Source: Wolfiporia cocos (Eukaryota; Basidiomycota; Agaricomycetes; Polyporales; Phaeolaceae). From it: a stretch of 64,000 nt of DNA. How positions within the stretch are numbered: the stretch's first letter is position 1; each line of letters starts with the position of its first letter. The DNA is taken from assembly GCA_029448655.1 (NCBI GenBank), contig JACCLO010000030.1, positions 1 through 64,000 of the forward strand, read 5' to 3'. A model generated the notes under the pieces. It was not told the origin of the DNA. It ran no database searches and saw only the letters and a list, made by a program, of their open reading frames with translations. This document shows, in pieces, positions 1 to 11,490 of this stretch. Position numbers and translations under genes: made by a program.

Positions 1-75
1 GCTTTAGCGTGCAAGAGGCGTGAGTGGGGTGTCAACCTAGGATGTTCTACTAGGCTTGGAAATTGGCTTGTGACA
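1..75 (-). repeat. LTR fragment (terminal end)
   Basis: The window opens inside a repeat that ends in TTGTGACA at 75, the terminus shared by most LTRs here. The hAT-type sequence resumes directly after it with GAGAC. The intact copy of that element near 37710 reads GAGAT without interruption at the matching place. I infer that an LTR inserted there; its other end lies outside the window. Confidence 0.5.
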
Positions 76-614
76 GAGACGGCCCAGGGCCCGGCCTGAG
101 ATACAGGCCAGGCCAGGCCAAGCTGTTGAGCCCTGGCCTAGGGATCTTAATGGCTACAATATCTGGCAGGCACAATATAAGCCCATACAGGCCAGTTATA
201 TGCTCAACTCAATCATTGTGCACCTATCTTGTTTATTTAAAACTACAGAAAAGTCAAGTCCTCAACGTTGAAGCCTGCCACTCACTTTTGGGCGCCTATA
301 TGATCCCCCATATGGCAGGCACGCTACTGAATGCTGCGCTAGTGAATGATTATTTCATGCTTAATCCTACTATAGATCGGAGGATTAAAGGTTCTATTTC
401 ATCTGGGAAAGGTTTGGCAAAGGTGAATCTCAAGCTCTGAAGCTAAAGTGACGATTATCTTAGCAGTGGTAGGCCGCGGCCAAGCTGGGACCTAGGCCGG
501 GCCAAGCCGTGAGCTGTCAATGAGGGCCTGGCCTGAGGTTTTGAAAAGCCATGGGCCATCCAAGCCGGGCCGAAGCCGGGGCTTTTGAGCTGGGCTGGGC
601 CTGGCACATCACTA
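76..614 (+). mobile_element. Non-autonomous hAT-type element, copy 1 (5' truncated)
   Basis: This stretch is about 90% similar by eye to 37700-38495. It ends in the same terminal inverted repeat, CTGGGCCTGGCACATCACTA. The left terminus is lost behind the LTR that ends at 75. It has no transposase. The ORF at 63-440 is not conserved as coding and is only repeat sequence. Because this copy lacks the 245-bp insertion found in copy 2, it serves as the empty-site reference for that insertion. Confidence 0.75.
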
Positions 615-662
615 ATCCACTTCAGTCCGTGGCTATTTTCTCGGGCAACTCAGGTTGGGGAG

Positions 663-1368
663 TGTTACGGTTATTTTGATTTTTCGAATATCGACAGAAC
701 TCACCACCAGGGCGAATACAGTACAGGGACTTGTTGCGCAACCAACCCCCTGCTACTCGTGACTCTACTGGGCGCTGTCCCAGTTGTACTAGCATGTAGG
801 GCGCGTTTCACTTTGCAGATCCAACTCTGCCCACCGTTTCACCTTCATCGTTTATTAGCTTATAGATGGTGTTCAACCACCATCATCCCTATCTATCGTT
901 TCGGATACATCACTACATACTTATCAAACGTTTGATACTATAGCGTAGATAGTAGCGGTGGCATCTGGGATGGACTTGACCCCTAAAACCCAGCGTAGTA
1001 TAAAAGCTCATGTACTTATTGTCAAGGCTCTTCAGCTCGACCTTGTTGTATAAACAAGAAGTCTTATACTCGTTCTCAAACGTAGGAAACTACGCTCAGT
1101 ATTTCTCACTCGAGCAACCGAACGACTAAGTCCTCGAAGTGCACACTGACTTCTCGGACTTAGGCGAGTCTTATATTCTATTCGACTCGCACCTGAACAG
1201 ATTATATCCTCTAACGCGTATTGGATATTATACGATCTCCTAGGAACTTCACCTAGGACTTGAAGGCATCTAACGAGCATTTGCCTTGCATACGGCTATA
1301 CGCCCACATGCAGAAGAACGATCTATATTCGCGACTCGAATATACGAACGGGTGTTCGACCCGTAACA
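663..1368 (+). repeat. 5' LTR of element A
   Basis: The LTR is 706 bp, from TGTTACGG to CCGTAACA, and repeats at 8431-9137. It contains a TATA-like box at 999-1006. Near its 3' end are two inverted repeats: TATATTCG/CGAATATA around 1330-1345, and ACGGGT/ACCCGT just before the terminal AACA. gag starts 46 nt after the LTR, so any primer binding site must lie in 1369-1414. I could not assign it to a tRNA. Confidence 0.95.
999..1006 (+). promoter_or_regulatory. TATA-like box in the 5' LTR of element A
   Basis: TATAAAAG occurs about 360 bp before the LTR end and is preserved in the 3' LTR at 8767-8774. A TATA box in this position would drive the genomic RNA of the element. Confidence 0.6.
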
Positions 1369-1414
1369 GAAGGTCGAGCTTATCACACCCTCACCTACCA
1401 CGGTGTAAGGGCAC

Positions 1415-3250
1415 ATGATATTTGGACCAGAATTCCCAGCACGACTGATTGAACTCTTGCCCGAGGACATTCAGGGAGTCTACAGACTCAACCGATACGA
1501 GTGGACTGACACCATTGGAGCCTTCCGTAACCGCGGAGGAATTGTTGTCATTCCAAGAGAAGATAGGGCATCGAAGTGGGTAGAAGTATACCCCTCCGCA
1601 AGAACGACCGCTTGGGAAATAACGCGTGAAGCGTTCGAACGATTTGGAGAACTCCCTCCGATGTCAACCGCGACGTTGACCGAAAACGAAACCGAAACCA
1701 TCAACAGAACCTTCGATGCCGATGGAAATACGAATCAGCCTTCGGGCGCCACAGGAATGGCAGGAATTGAGCGCATCGGAGATGATGGGAGAAATCCTGG
1801 AAATTTTACAGGAACAGATAACAGCCAGACCGGAGGACAGGACCCTCCAGGATTTATATCTGCTTTTGCGCAGAGTGGGATTGGGCCTATGGCTGGAGGA
1901 ACAGACCTCTTTGGAAACCCCCCACAGAACGCACCCGGAATGGGTAGCGGAGGAAATCCGTCTTGGACTAGCCCAAGCGGAGGAATGGGAACGACAAACC
2001 CAGGAACATGGCCTTCAGGCCTATTTGGACGAACCTCCGCAGGTACAAGCGGAGGAGGACTGGGAGGAAACTTCGGACTCGGAGGAGGGAATGCCCCGCC
2101 TCCTGGAGGATTCGGAGGAGGAACCCCCGCGAACCCCGGAGGAGGAAACCCTGGAGGAAACCCAGGGAACCCCGGAGGAAACCCAGGAAACCCAGGTGGA
2201 GGATACCCGGGAGGAGGAGGACCTCCACCACCGAATGCGCCGCAGCCTCAACCTCCGGCGCCAAACCCGTACTACCGACCCCCGATGATAAAGATCAATC
2301 CCCCAGACGTATTCGACGGGGAACGATCTGACATGCAGAACTTCATAAACCAGTGCAATTCCTGGTTTACGATGTACGAAACATCATTCCAGAACGACGT
2401 TCAGAGAGTGATCTTTATCCTCTCTTATATTTCGAACAAGGGGAAAACAGGCCAGTGGAAACAAAATTACCACCGGGTTTACACGAACCCCCAGACGAAA
2501 CGATTCTTCCCACCTAGTCTTGCACAGTTTGATGCAGACTTCCAGAAAGCCTTCGGAGCCATCGAAGAGGTACAGAAGGCGCGGAAGAAAATCCTGGACG
2601 TAACCCAGGACAGGAAGGACATTGATGATTATATCACCGAGTTCAACAACTTGGCCGGAAAGGCCCAGTACGATCGATACAGCGCGGACGGAAACGCGTT
2701 GCTCATAACCCTCTTTGAGAAAGGGTTACCCGAACACACGACCCGATACATCATCGGTGTTCGACCGCTACCAGCAACCATTGATGAATGGCAGTCCGCT
2801 GCCTCGTACTATGAAAATACGTACAAGATATTCTTGAAACGGGACAAACCGTTTGTCAAGAAAAAGGCTTGGCAAGCCTCGAACCAGAATAACGGACGCA
2901 CTAGTGCTCCACAGACAACCGCACCGAAAGATCCGAACGCAATGGATGTAGATCGAATGACCACCCAGGAAAGGGACGATCACATCAAGAAAGGAAAATG
3001 CTTCACCTGTCATCAGCCAGGACATATGTCGCGAGACTGCCCGAAGAGGCCGAGGAAACCAGCCCGCCCTAGGCGGACTACTCGAAAAACCGAAGAAGAA
3101 GAAGCCGAGCAAGAAGCTCGCATCGAAGAAGTCTCCGAAGAAGAGACTGAATATGTCACCGCTAACAGAGCGGTCACAGCAATTAGGGCTCTGAAAGCCA
3201 AGAACCCCGAGCTCCTAGCACGGCTCGTAGAAGAACAGGATTTTGCCTAG
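1415..3250 (+). CDS. gag: Gag polyprotein of element A
   Basis: This is a 611-aa structural protein that would form the intracellular virus-like particle and bind the element RNA. The first ~85 residues look like a small folded extension. Residues ~130-285 are Gly/Pro/Asn-rich with repeated NPGG units (roughly 1900-2270). A helical capsid-like region follows at about residues 290-475. The C-terminus has one CCHC zinc knuckle ([14 protein letters not shown], near 3000-3043) and ends in a Lys/Glu-rich tail. The frame is uninterrupted. The pol frame is -1 relative to gag and is already open before the gag stop, so Pol is probably made by -1 frameshifting. I saw no convincing slippery heptamer. 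Confidence 0.9.
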   Translation: MIFGPEFPARLIELLPEDIQGVYRLNRYEWTDTIGAFRNRGGIVVIPREDRASKWVEVYPSARTTAWEITREAFERFGELPPMSTATLTENETETINRTFDADGNTNQPSGATGMAGIERIGDDGRNPGNFTGTDNSQTGGQDPPGFISAFAQSGIGPMAGGTDLFGNPPQNAPGMGSGGNPSWTSPSGGMGTTNPGTWPSGLFGRTSAGTSGGGLGGNFGLGGGNAPPPGGFGGGTPANPGGGNPGGNPGNPGGNPGNPGGGYPGGGGPPPPNAPQPQPPAPNPYYRPPMIKINPPDVFDGERSDMQNFINQCNSWFTMYETSFQNDVQRVIFILSYISNKGKTGQWKQNYHRVYTNPQTKRFFPPSLAQFDADFQKAFGAIEEVQKARKKILDVTQDRKDIDDYITEFNNLAGKAQYDRYSADGNALLITLFEKGLPEHTTRYIIGVRPLPATIDEWQSAASYYENTYKIFLKRDKPFVKKKAWQASNQNNGRTSAPQTTAPKDPNAMDVDRMTTQERDDHIKKGKCFTCHQPGHMSRDCPKRPRKPARPRRTTRKTEEEEAEQEARIEEVSEEETEYVTANRAVTAIRALKAKNPELLARLVEEQDFA

Positions 3251-3339
3251 GAGGGAAGCCCACGGTCTTACCCTCCGAGAAAGCAGCGCATGTAATTACC
3301 TCGTTCGAGAAGAATCGATCCCTCTTCATTCCGGTAATC

Positions 3340-5121
3340 ATGACGCTGGCAAAACCCGTGAAGTGCAATGCACTAATCGACTCAGGAGCAATGTCAAACC
3401 TGATCCACAGCAGAGTGGTAGAAAAATACAAGGTGCCCACGCAACCCTTGAAGAACCCGATTATCGTCAAAAATGTTGACGGAACAGAAAACAAAGATGG
3501 GCGAATAGACCGAGAAGCCACCATACTACGATATCCGAAGACCCAGAAAACGCGAAAGGTCCGATTCTTGGTAGGATCGATCGGAACAGAGAATATGATT
3601 CTAGGGTATGGATGGCTAAAAGACGAAAACCCCACAATCGACTGGAAGGACCAAACAGTCGATGTACGATCAATACTAGGGGCAGAAGAAAAGAAACCGG
3701 AAGCCACGATCCAAATGGATACGGTGGAAATGGTAGTTGCTCCAGAAGGGAAAATTCCGACAAGGGGAACCCAAGAAGCCGCAGGGTATGACCTTTACGC
3801 TGCAGAAGAAACCGAGATTCCCGCCGGAGGATGGAAACTCGTCTCCACAGGAGTAAAAATGAAGATCCCGAAGGGATCGTATGGAAGGTTGGCCGGACGA
3901 TCAGGCAACACCCTCAGACACGGACTGGTAGTACAGGCCGGAATCATAGACTCGGACTACCGAGGAGACGTCGGAGCCATCGTCTTCAACTATTCAGACA
4001 AAGCACATAGAATTATCCCGGGCATGCGAATAGCCCAGATAATTTTCGAACGACACCTAACCCCCGACATTTTGGAGGTCGAGGACCTAGATGAAACAGA
4101 ACGAGGGGAGAAAGGATTTGGATCTACGGACCAGCCAGAAGAAACAGCACAGCGGCTCTATACTCCTGAGGAGTACGAAGCGATCCGACGCTTTGCAAAA
4201 GATAACCCTAGGATCATAGGAGAGAAAGGGGAAACACGAAAGAAGTTCCGAACAAAGATACAAATCATCAATGCTGTCAGGAAAGCGCTGACGAAGTCCC
4301 AAGAATTCGCACAGAAAACCCCTGAACCAGAACGAACAATTGAGGAAATGGTCCCGAAACACCTACTAGACTTTACCAAGGTGTTCAGTAAGGAGTCCGC
4401 AGCGGCGTTCCCCCCGTCGAGACCATGGGACCACGCAATCGAATTAAAACCCGATTTCGTGCCGAAGGACTGCAAAGTCTATGCACTGTTGCCTAAAGAG
4501 CAACAGGCGCTGGACGAATTCCTAAAAGAAAACCTGGCCAAGGGATTCATAGTCCCTTCAAAATCCCCGATGGCGTCACCATTCTTCTTCGTCCCAAAGA
4601 AAGACAGCGGCCTACGACCCTGTCAAGATTATCGATATCTGAACGAAGGAACGATAAAGAACGTCTATCCCTTGCCATTAATCTCGGAGCTCCTGGAAAA
4701 GCTAAAAGGAGCAAAGATTTTCACGAAAATGGACCTTAGAGCGGGGTACAACAACGTGCGAATCAAGAAAGGAGACGAATGGAAAGCGGCCTTCAAAACA
4801 AACCGAAGGTTGTACGAACCCACGGTTATGTTTTTCGGATTGTGCAATGCACCCGGGACCTTTCAGGCAATGATGAACGAAATCCTGAAAGAAGAAATCT
4901 TCGAAGGATGGGTGCTTGTTTACATGGACGATATCCTCATTTTCTCAGAAGACGAGAAAACACACAAGGAACGGGAACGGCGAATCCTTCAGAGATTGGT
5001 GGATAACCATCTCTTTGTGAAACCCGAGAAATGCGCCTTCTGTCGGTGTCGACAGAGTCGAATTTCTAGGACTAGTCATCACCCCAGGAAACATCCAGAT
5101 GGACCCAGCGAAACTCAATAG
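3340..5121 (+). pseudogene. pol: Pol of element A, first part: protease - dUTPase - reverse transcriptase
   Basis: This is one open frame holding three enzymes. The aspartic protease has LIDSGA at residues 12-17. A complete trimeric-type dUTPase follows: motif 1 AGYDLYA from 148, motif 2 GRSG from 186, motif 3 [10 protein letters not shown] from 201 with the expected catalytic Asp, motif 4 GMRIAQII from 228, and motif 5 [10 protein letters not shown] from 255. The RT has FVPKKDSG and the YMDD box at 528-531. The frame also stays open upstream of this ATG, back past the gag stop. A 1-nt frameshift near 5040-5055 throws the frame out just after the RT thumb, and the true sequence continues in 5099-6532. 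The location of the dUTPase between PR and RT is unusual. Confidence 0.9.
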
Positions 5122-6532
5122 GATTAAAGAGTGGCCGACTCCCCGAAATCTCAAGGAAGTCAGATCCTTCCTAGGATTTGCAAACTTCTATCGGAAATTT
5201 ATCGATCACTACTCAACGCACGCCCGACCCCTGGTGGATCTCACGAAAACGGTCACAGGGACAGGATTCCAGTGGACGGATAAAGAACAAAAGGCGTTCG
5301 ACTTCATGAAGCAGGCATTCACAACGGCGCCCGCACTAGGAACGCCAGACAAGGAGAAACCATTCATCCTCGAAACAGACGCATCTCAGTTTGCCACAGG
5401 GGCAGTGCTAAAACAGACAGATGAAACGGGGCGTGAACGGCCAGTGGGATATCTCTCACAATCCCTGACATCCACAGAACGGAACTACGAAATCTATGAT
5501 CGCGAACTACTCGGAATAGTCCGAGCACTAGAAGAATGGCGGCACCTGTTAGAAGGAGCACCGCATCGGATCTTGATCCGAAGCGATCATCAGAACCTGA
5601 CGTACTGGAGAAGCGCACAGCGCCTAAATCGGCGACAAGCGAGATGGCATCTATTCCTCTCGCAATTCGACCTGAAATTACAACACATCCCCGGGAGGAA
5701 ACTAGTCATGGCCGACACATTGTCCAGGTTGTATCACCTAGACGAAAGCAACGAAGACAACGAGGGAATCACCATGATTCCAAATGAACTCGTCGTCCAC
5801 GCAATCCAGATCCCGATCATCGATCGAATCAAGAACGCCAACGATCGAGATGAATCTGCGGAACAGGCGATCCGTGCTCTAGGGGGCACAGACGAATTCC
5901 CCGCAAGAACCACCGCAGATGAATGGCAACAAACGGATGGGATACTGCTCTACAGGGGCAGGATGTACGTGCCAAAAGATGAGGGCCTTCGACGGGACGT
6001 CATTTCAAAATACCACGACACGATCCCGGCCGGACACCCTGGGATCTGGGGTACAACAGTACAGGTTAAGACCCACTTTTGGTGGCCTGACATGGGAACA
6101 ATGATACCGGAATACGTCCGAGGCTGTGCAATCTGTCAACAGATGAAACCTGATAGGAACCCGCTAAAACCCCCTTTACAGCCAATACCGACACGGGAGG
6201 ACGCCCTTCCCTTCTCACAGTGCTCGGTCGATTTTGTCACCGACCTGCCAAGAGTCGGAAAATATGACTCCATGATGGTGATTGTCGACCATGGCCTATC
6301 CAAGGCCATCTCTCTCACCCCATGCGACAAAACAATCACGAGCGAAGGGGCCGCAGAAATATTCCATCGAAAGATATACTCACAATACGGCATTCCCCGA
6401 AAGATCATTTCAGACAGGGGACCACAGTTCGCATCGAAACTGTTCAAGGAATTATGCAAGCTGCAGGGAACGGAATCTGCGATGAGTACGGCGTACCATC
6501 CACAGACCGAACGGACAAACGGAAAAGGATGA
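5099..6532 (+). pseudogene. pol: Pol of element A, second part: RNase H - integrase
   Basis: This continues the RT connection (FLGFANFYRKFI) into RNase H (LETDASQFATGAVL, the Glu of NYEIYDRELL, the Asp of RSDHQNLTYW). It then enters integrase: a zinc-binding H-H-C-C module (YHDTIPAGHPG .. CAICQQMK) and the catalytic core with Asp residues in SVDFV and SDRGPQF. The frame breaks near 6515-6532, exactly at the third acidic residue region (YHPQTERTN), which reads as if a few residues were lost. The copy cannot make a normal integrase. Confidence 0.88.
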
Positions 6533-7226
6533 AGCAACAAATCGAAGTGTACCTTCGTATCTATTGGCATGAACGACCCTTTCCAATGGGTACCATAAAC
6601 GACTACCCGACGTCGAATTTGCGCACAACACCAAGCGAAAACCGAACAAACTTGACCTGCGCCCCTTGAAATAAGCTTGGGTTATATTCCAAGGGATTCC
6701 CAGACTACGACAGGGTAGGAAACGTCCTGGCAGCAGTTGACAGGATCAAAAGATCAAAGAGGCTCGGAAAGATGGCAATTCCTCGCGCACGAACTACTCA
6801 GAAAAGAAGGGCGGGACGTTTCCTCCGAGAATTACCGAAGCTCGAGAAAAAAAGGAGACAAGGTTTGGCTCGACGCAAAGACACCGAACCATCTCCCTAC
6901 GAATCTAACAAGCTAGCACCAAAAAGGGAAGGACCCCTTCACCATCACAAGAAAAGATGGGACACACGACATACCGGCTGCAGTTACCGGCGGAACCTGG
7001 AAAATTCATCCGTAATTCCATAGCTGCCTTACTAAAACCATTCAAAGAAACAAGGGTGCACGGACCAATTACCTACGGCCCGCCACCTGATATCATCAAG
7101 GGACAGGAGGAATACGAAGTCGAAGCCATCTTGGCTGACAGATGGAAAGGAAAGAAGCATCAATACTTCGTCAAGTGGAAAGGCTATGCCACAGCCGACA
7201 ATTCATGGGAAGACGAGGCGAACTGA
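6533..7226 (+). pseudogene. Decayed integrase C-terminus and chromodomain of element A
   Basis: After the second frameshift the integrase continues in fragments (QQIEVYLRIYWHE near 6535-6575, then pieces around 6690-6960 with several shifts). From 6957 one frame encodes the GPITYGPPPDI linker and a chromodomain. The chromodomain has YEVEAILADR, the aromatic YFVKWKGY and SWEDEAN. Chromodomains at the integrase end of Gypsy elements (the chromovirus lineage) are known to steer integration, often to marked chromatin. Confidence is good for the chromodomain and lower for the exact lesions. Confidence 0.8.
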
Positions 7227-7309
7227 GCACTCCAAGGAGCTGATAAAAGACTTACCACAGGACGAGAGTCAGGACAACCCCGACACTCGAAAACAGGGAC
7301 AGTAATAGT

Positions 7310-8419
7310 ATGTCGACGACTCGCCACCAAGCTCCCCCGCCGAACCACGACCCCCCGGCGATGCAGATCGTCGAGAAGGCGACCGCGAGGTAACGCCACC
7401 AAGAAGGTACTCACCCCAGCATCTGCAGAGTAGGACACGCCCTCCTCTGGTACAGGGCCGGAGGGACCTTTTGCTGGCCGAGCCGATGGCTGGTCGGCCC
7501 TCCTTCGACATCGCGCAGGACCTCACACACGTCTACAGCTCGTACCAGAACATCACCGCTGACCTTGTCCGAATGGAGGGCAGATCAGAGCGCAGAGAGA
7601 GGGACTCGAATTACTCACCAACAGACTTATCGACAGATTGGCCGCCACCACGACGGCCCGACTACGACACGGCGCTCAACGACCTTCGAGGATCGCGAGC
7701 ACGTTACTCCCGGTCGACCCGAATACACACCACGACCCGCCTGCTTTTTCACCCCCGACGAACGACGCCGAGTTGCAAGGCCGTTTGATTTATGGAGGGC
7801 GATAGAGTATTATTTCCACTGCCTACCAAGACTCAGAGAGCCCGCCGAACAGGAGTTAGAGACCCGACGCCACGTATTCCTGGTATGGGAGGCAACGGGA
7901 GACGTGAACCACCTGCACGCCCGACGAGCCCTAGGGCTTACCCCAGAACGACAGCGAAGAGCGAATAGCACGCCGCCTATTCGACGATCTCCATCGGTGC
8001 AGAGCATTACCCGCGAGGAGTTCGAGCGAGGTGCGAGGGAGCACGAACTAGACACCGCCTCCTTACCCACATGGCGCAACGGAACCTCCACCGCGCCGCT
8101 CACGCACTGGAGATACCGACACAACGAATATCTCAGAGATATCCCTTTTCCTACGGTACCAGCAAGGCCCTCGCCTGAACAACCCTGTCGCAGTGCGGAT
8201 CCGCTAGCCACTGGATCCTCGACTGCCCCGACTATATTTGCAGAGCTTGTGGGCTCAATCAACCAGGTCATTGACAGAATGAATGCCGCCAACACTTCGT
8301 ATGGCGAACTCCTACGACCCCGTCCCTCAGCGGGAACGGCGACATCTACAATGAACAGGACGCCGAGGCACTCTGAAGAGAGGAACTTGGAAAATTCGTC
8401 GAGGCCGACGAATGCCTAG
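7310..8419 (+). pseudogene. Extra 3' ORF of element A, unknown function
   Basis: Between the chromodomain and the 3' LTR lie about 1.1 kb that ordinary Gypsy elements lack. An ATG at 7310 opens an Arg/Pro-rich frame that stops at once. The reading then seems to jump to the frame of 7471 and back to that of 7565-8419, whose last ~200 residues look protein-like (FDLWRAIEYYFHCLPRLRE, then a basic tail, stop at 8417-8419). Only 11 nt separate the stop from the 3' LTR. I recognise no domain. It could be a third gene, an accessory RNA-binding protein, or a decayed Pol tail. Confidence 0.45.
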
Positions 8420-8430
8420 GGAGGGGCTGA
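8420..8430 (+). promoter_or_regulatory. Polypurine tract of element A
   Basis: GGGAGGGGCTG(A) lies directly before the 3' LTR, where plus-strand DNA priming is expected. The same 11-mer follows the 3' LTR at 9138. Confidence 0.6.
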
Positions 8431-9137
8431 TGTTACGGTTATTTTAATTTTTCGAATATCGACAGAACTCACCACCGGGCGAATACGATACAGGGACTTG
8501 TTGCGCAACCAACCCCCTGGCTACTCGTGACTCTACTGGGCGCATCCCCAGTTGTATTAGCATGTAGGGCGCGTTTCACCTTTGGCAGATCCAACTCTGC
8601 CACCGTTTCACCTTCATCGTTTATTAGCTTATAGATGGTGTTCAACCACCATCATCCCTATCTATCGTTTCGGATACATCACTACATACTTATCAAACGT
8701 TGATACTATAGCGTAGATAGTAGCGGTGGCATCTGGGATGGACTTGACCCCTAAAACCCAGCGTAGTATAAAAGCTCATGTACTTATTGTCAAGGCTCTT
8801 CAGCTCGACCTTGTTGTATAACAAGAAGTCTTATACTTGTTCTCAAACGTAGGAAACTACGCTCAGTATTTCTCACTCGAGCAAACCGAACGACTAAGTC
8901 CTCGACGTGCACACTGACTTCTCGGACTTAGGCGAGTCTTATATTCTATTCGACTCGCACCTGAACAGATTATATCCTCTAACGCGTATTGGATATTATA
9001 CGATCTCCTAGGAACTTCACCTAGGACTTGAAGGCATCTAACGAGCATTTGCCTTGCATACGGCTATACGCCCACGTGCAGAAGAACGATCTATATTCGC
9101 GACTCGAATATACGAACGGGTGTTCGAACCCGTAACA
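8431..9137 (+). repeat. 3' LTR of element A
   Basis: This is a 707-bp partner of 663-1368 with small indels and substitutions (for example CCGGG versus CCAGGG early on). It ends in CCGTAACA and is followed by the target duplication GGGAG. Confidence 0.95.
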
Positions 9138-9142
9138 GGGAG

Positions 9143-10398
9143 GGGCTGCTGATCTACTGGTGTCTGCTGCCTGAGAATTGGCACCTGACTCAGGGGGATT
9201 CTAACAGTACTCCTCCCTCATCGTGGTGCAAGAGGAAAGGGTCTGCATGCAACTATAACGTTGAGTCTCACACTTGCATGGGCAGCACGCGGAGATGACG
9301 CTGAAAGCTCTTCCATGGCCATTGAGGACTCTGGTGCGACGGATGTGTCGGCCGAGCGGACGGGTGCGGACCAAGTCAAACGCATCATTATCAAGGAGCA
9401 GTATTGCTAGACTGTCATGAGCATGTCACGACCATGTGCCATAATAGCTTAAGTACTGAGACCCACCGATGCCAACAGAGTTGGCATTGTGCCCTTTTGG
9501 TGCAATGGTTATTGCATTACGGCTGGAGAATTGTATTGGGTCCACACCAGCACGTGATATAGACCCAAATGCATCAATGAAATCGTTCACTACATCAAGA
9601 TCAATGCCTACCTCGAGAAGCACAATATCCCCCACTATGCTTTGGCTAAGATGCTGTACGGCGAGGACCTGGGGGAGACGTCCATTTTCCACGTCACCAT
9701 ATCTGCAACAGCCAAGTATATTAAGAATGGACCGCAGAATGAGCGAAGCCACATGCAAATCGTTCTCGACATTGTCAGAGAGCCAACATATCCATACAAT
9801 ATATGAGGAATCATCAACCTTTGGTGACCCGTTAAAACCATGCTTAGAGACATGTGAGCTGGGGTCATGCAATCCATACCGCTGACCACTGTGGCATATT
9901 GCTCGAGATTGTATTTGCATCGTGATACACAAGTTGCAATCATATGACTGCTCGGATCTCAAGCCGGTGTATACCGCCTTTCGATGCAGCACACAAGCGT
10001 CAGATTTCAATGTGCAATATTACAATCTGGCCTTGCAGCTTGTTGCACCATCGAACATCTGCAAGTGTTGCTGCCATATAATCACGACAAAGGTACATAA
10101 TTCAAAACAGGTGCAAGGGAGTCATACATGTCTAATGCAAAAAAAGGAAAGCACGGACCACCGCCAGTGTCTGGATTTAATTTAACTGGGCTGTGGCTGA
10201 TCTGATGCCTCCGTATGCGACTTCAGACTGTCTGCATGGTGTCCAGCGCGCAACAATGCATCGCTTGCAAATCACCGAAACCATGATCAGCCGTAGTATT
10301 TTTGGTTGTATGCATTGCTGGTATAGTCACATCGAGAATGGAAACTACATACAAATGTAGCGAGAGAAGGAGGAGTGAAGCATTCTTTGAAACAACGA
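9143..10398. other. Low-information interval with one possible ORF
   Basis: I can support no gene here. A 194-aa ORF on the minus strand (9426-10010) has a protein-like second half (aliphatic, about 100 residues) but no recognised domain. A short plus-strand frame near 9270-9408, ending IIIKEQYC, could be the last exon of a lost gene. Both may be decayed host sequence. Confidence 0.3.
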
Positions 10399-10998
10399 TC
10401 AGACATGGGTTTCTCGTGGCCACCACGAATCAAGCAGTTCGCGGTCATCCTCAGCTTCAATTGGACCACAGGGCCGACCAGGCCAACCGATGGACTCGTT
10501 GCGCATCGCAGGGTAGAATACCTGACTGGCTTTGCCCGCCCAATCAAAGTCTACAAACCTTGATCTCCGCTTTTTCTTCGTCAACGATCCGCGCCATGAT
10601 ATTGCTCGACCTAAGGTCGCCGTGTACGAAGCCCTTTTTCTTGAGCAATTTCAGAACATTCTCCAATGATTCCCGTATAGCCTTACGGCACAGAGGGGTT
10701 AAATCACGTAAGAGGTCGTGTAAGCGCTTCCAATCCCCATCCAAGTGGTCCATGATGTAGGCAACAGGAGCACCTTCCAAGCAGACACAACCATGGAGGG
10801 TAGGCACGAGGCCTTCCTTCGCCAGAAGTCGATGTATGTCTTCGCCATAGGAACCGCTGACAAGCTTGACAACCACAGGTGTCTGCTCCGGCAACTTCTC
10901 CCGTGCAGAGGTCGTCGACAACGTTGCTGTGAACAGCACTCGGTTGTTGAGATCGACGACAAGAGGCTTCTTGAATGTGAGGGTCCCAGTGCTTGGTT

Positions 10999-11029
10999 GT
11001 CGGCAGCGGTGTCGGCAGCGGTGTCGGCA
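10999..11029. repeat. 12-bp tandem repeat
   Basis: GTCGGCAGCGGT is repeated about 2.6 times inside the kinase-like gene. On the coding strand it gives a short Arg/Cys/His-rich stretch at an exon edge. Confidence 0.8.
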
Positions 11030-11490
11030 TACAGCGTGCAGGATGAGTAGATTTGAGGGTGCCACAAGGGAATGAGGGTGGTTCAGCGGTTGATGAAGCC
11101 AGCCTGTAGGACGACATTAACCTGATCCCACAGTGGCATTATTGTGTTGGGCAACGTACTCCTTCAGCTCCTCTACTCCTTTAGCGAGCGCATACAGCAA
11201 CCGTGCGAGCTGATTCTGTCGCTCTTTGGTGACGTCTGGTAGCATACAATACATTGCACTTAGTGGTTCCACTATGTAATCCTCTCCATCATAAAAACCG
11301 CCCTGCATGGACAGATGGGGTCCTGTGTGATAATCATAAGGGCGCCCAAGAACATGTATGTTTGGTTCAAAGTACATACCCAACAAGCATGGGAGAAACA
11401 TTGGTGCACCCGCCTTCATGCACATCGAAGAGTTTTGACCACAATCGAGTAGTCGTGCGCCACTTGCATGTAGACGTCATAGCCAGTTTC

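Larger units (their letters stand above)
663..9137 (+). mobile_element. Ty3/Gypsy LTR retrotransposon A (chromodomain type, with internal dUTPase)
   Basis: This is a full-length element of 8,475 bp. The LTRs are 663-1368 and 8431-9137 (TGTTACGG..CCGTAACA), flanked by the 5-bp target duplication GGGAG (658-662 and 9138-9142). The order is gag, PR-dUTPase-RT, RNase H-IN, chromodomain, then an extra ORF before the 3' LTR. The two LTRs differ at several substitutions and indels, and pol carries several frameshifts, so the copy is old and probably defective. Its LTR family (TGTTAC..GTAACA) differs from the TGTCAC..GTGACA families in the rest of the window. Confidence 0.95.

Noticed and set aside
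1032..1280. Minus-strand ORF repeated at 8863-9048
   Set aside because: It lies wholly within the LTRs of element A; the duplication reflects the LTR pair, and the frame is broken by small indels between the copies.
1716..2288. 190-aa Glu/Arg-rich ORF inside gag of element A
   Set aside because: It is an out-of-frame shadow of the Gly/Pro-rich repeats in gag; the composition follows from GGA-rich codons read in another frame.
3200..3260. A canonical -1 slippery heptamer at the gag-pol junction of element A
   Set aside because: Only a run of four T near the gag stop was found, with no X-XXY-YYZ pattern that I could accept.
3340..5121. dUTPase of element A as a stand-alone host gene captured by chance
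   Set aside because: It is in the same uninterrupted frame as protease and reverse transcriptase, without introns or its own start.
9426..10010. 194-aa minus-strand ORF as a confident gene
   Set aside because: Part of it reads like protein, but no domain, intron pattern or conserved start supports it, so it is mentioned only as a possibility.
10999..11029. Short tandem repeats as a CRISPR array
   Set aside because: Eukaryotic context, no spacers, 12-bp units in direct tandem within a gene.
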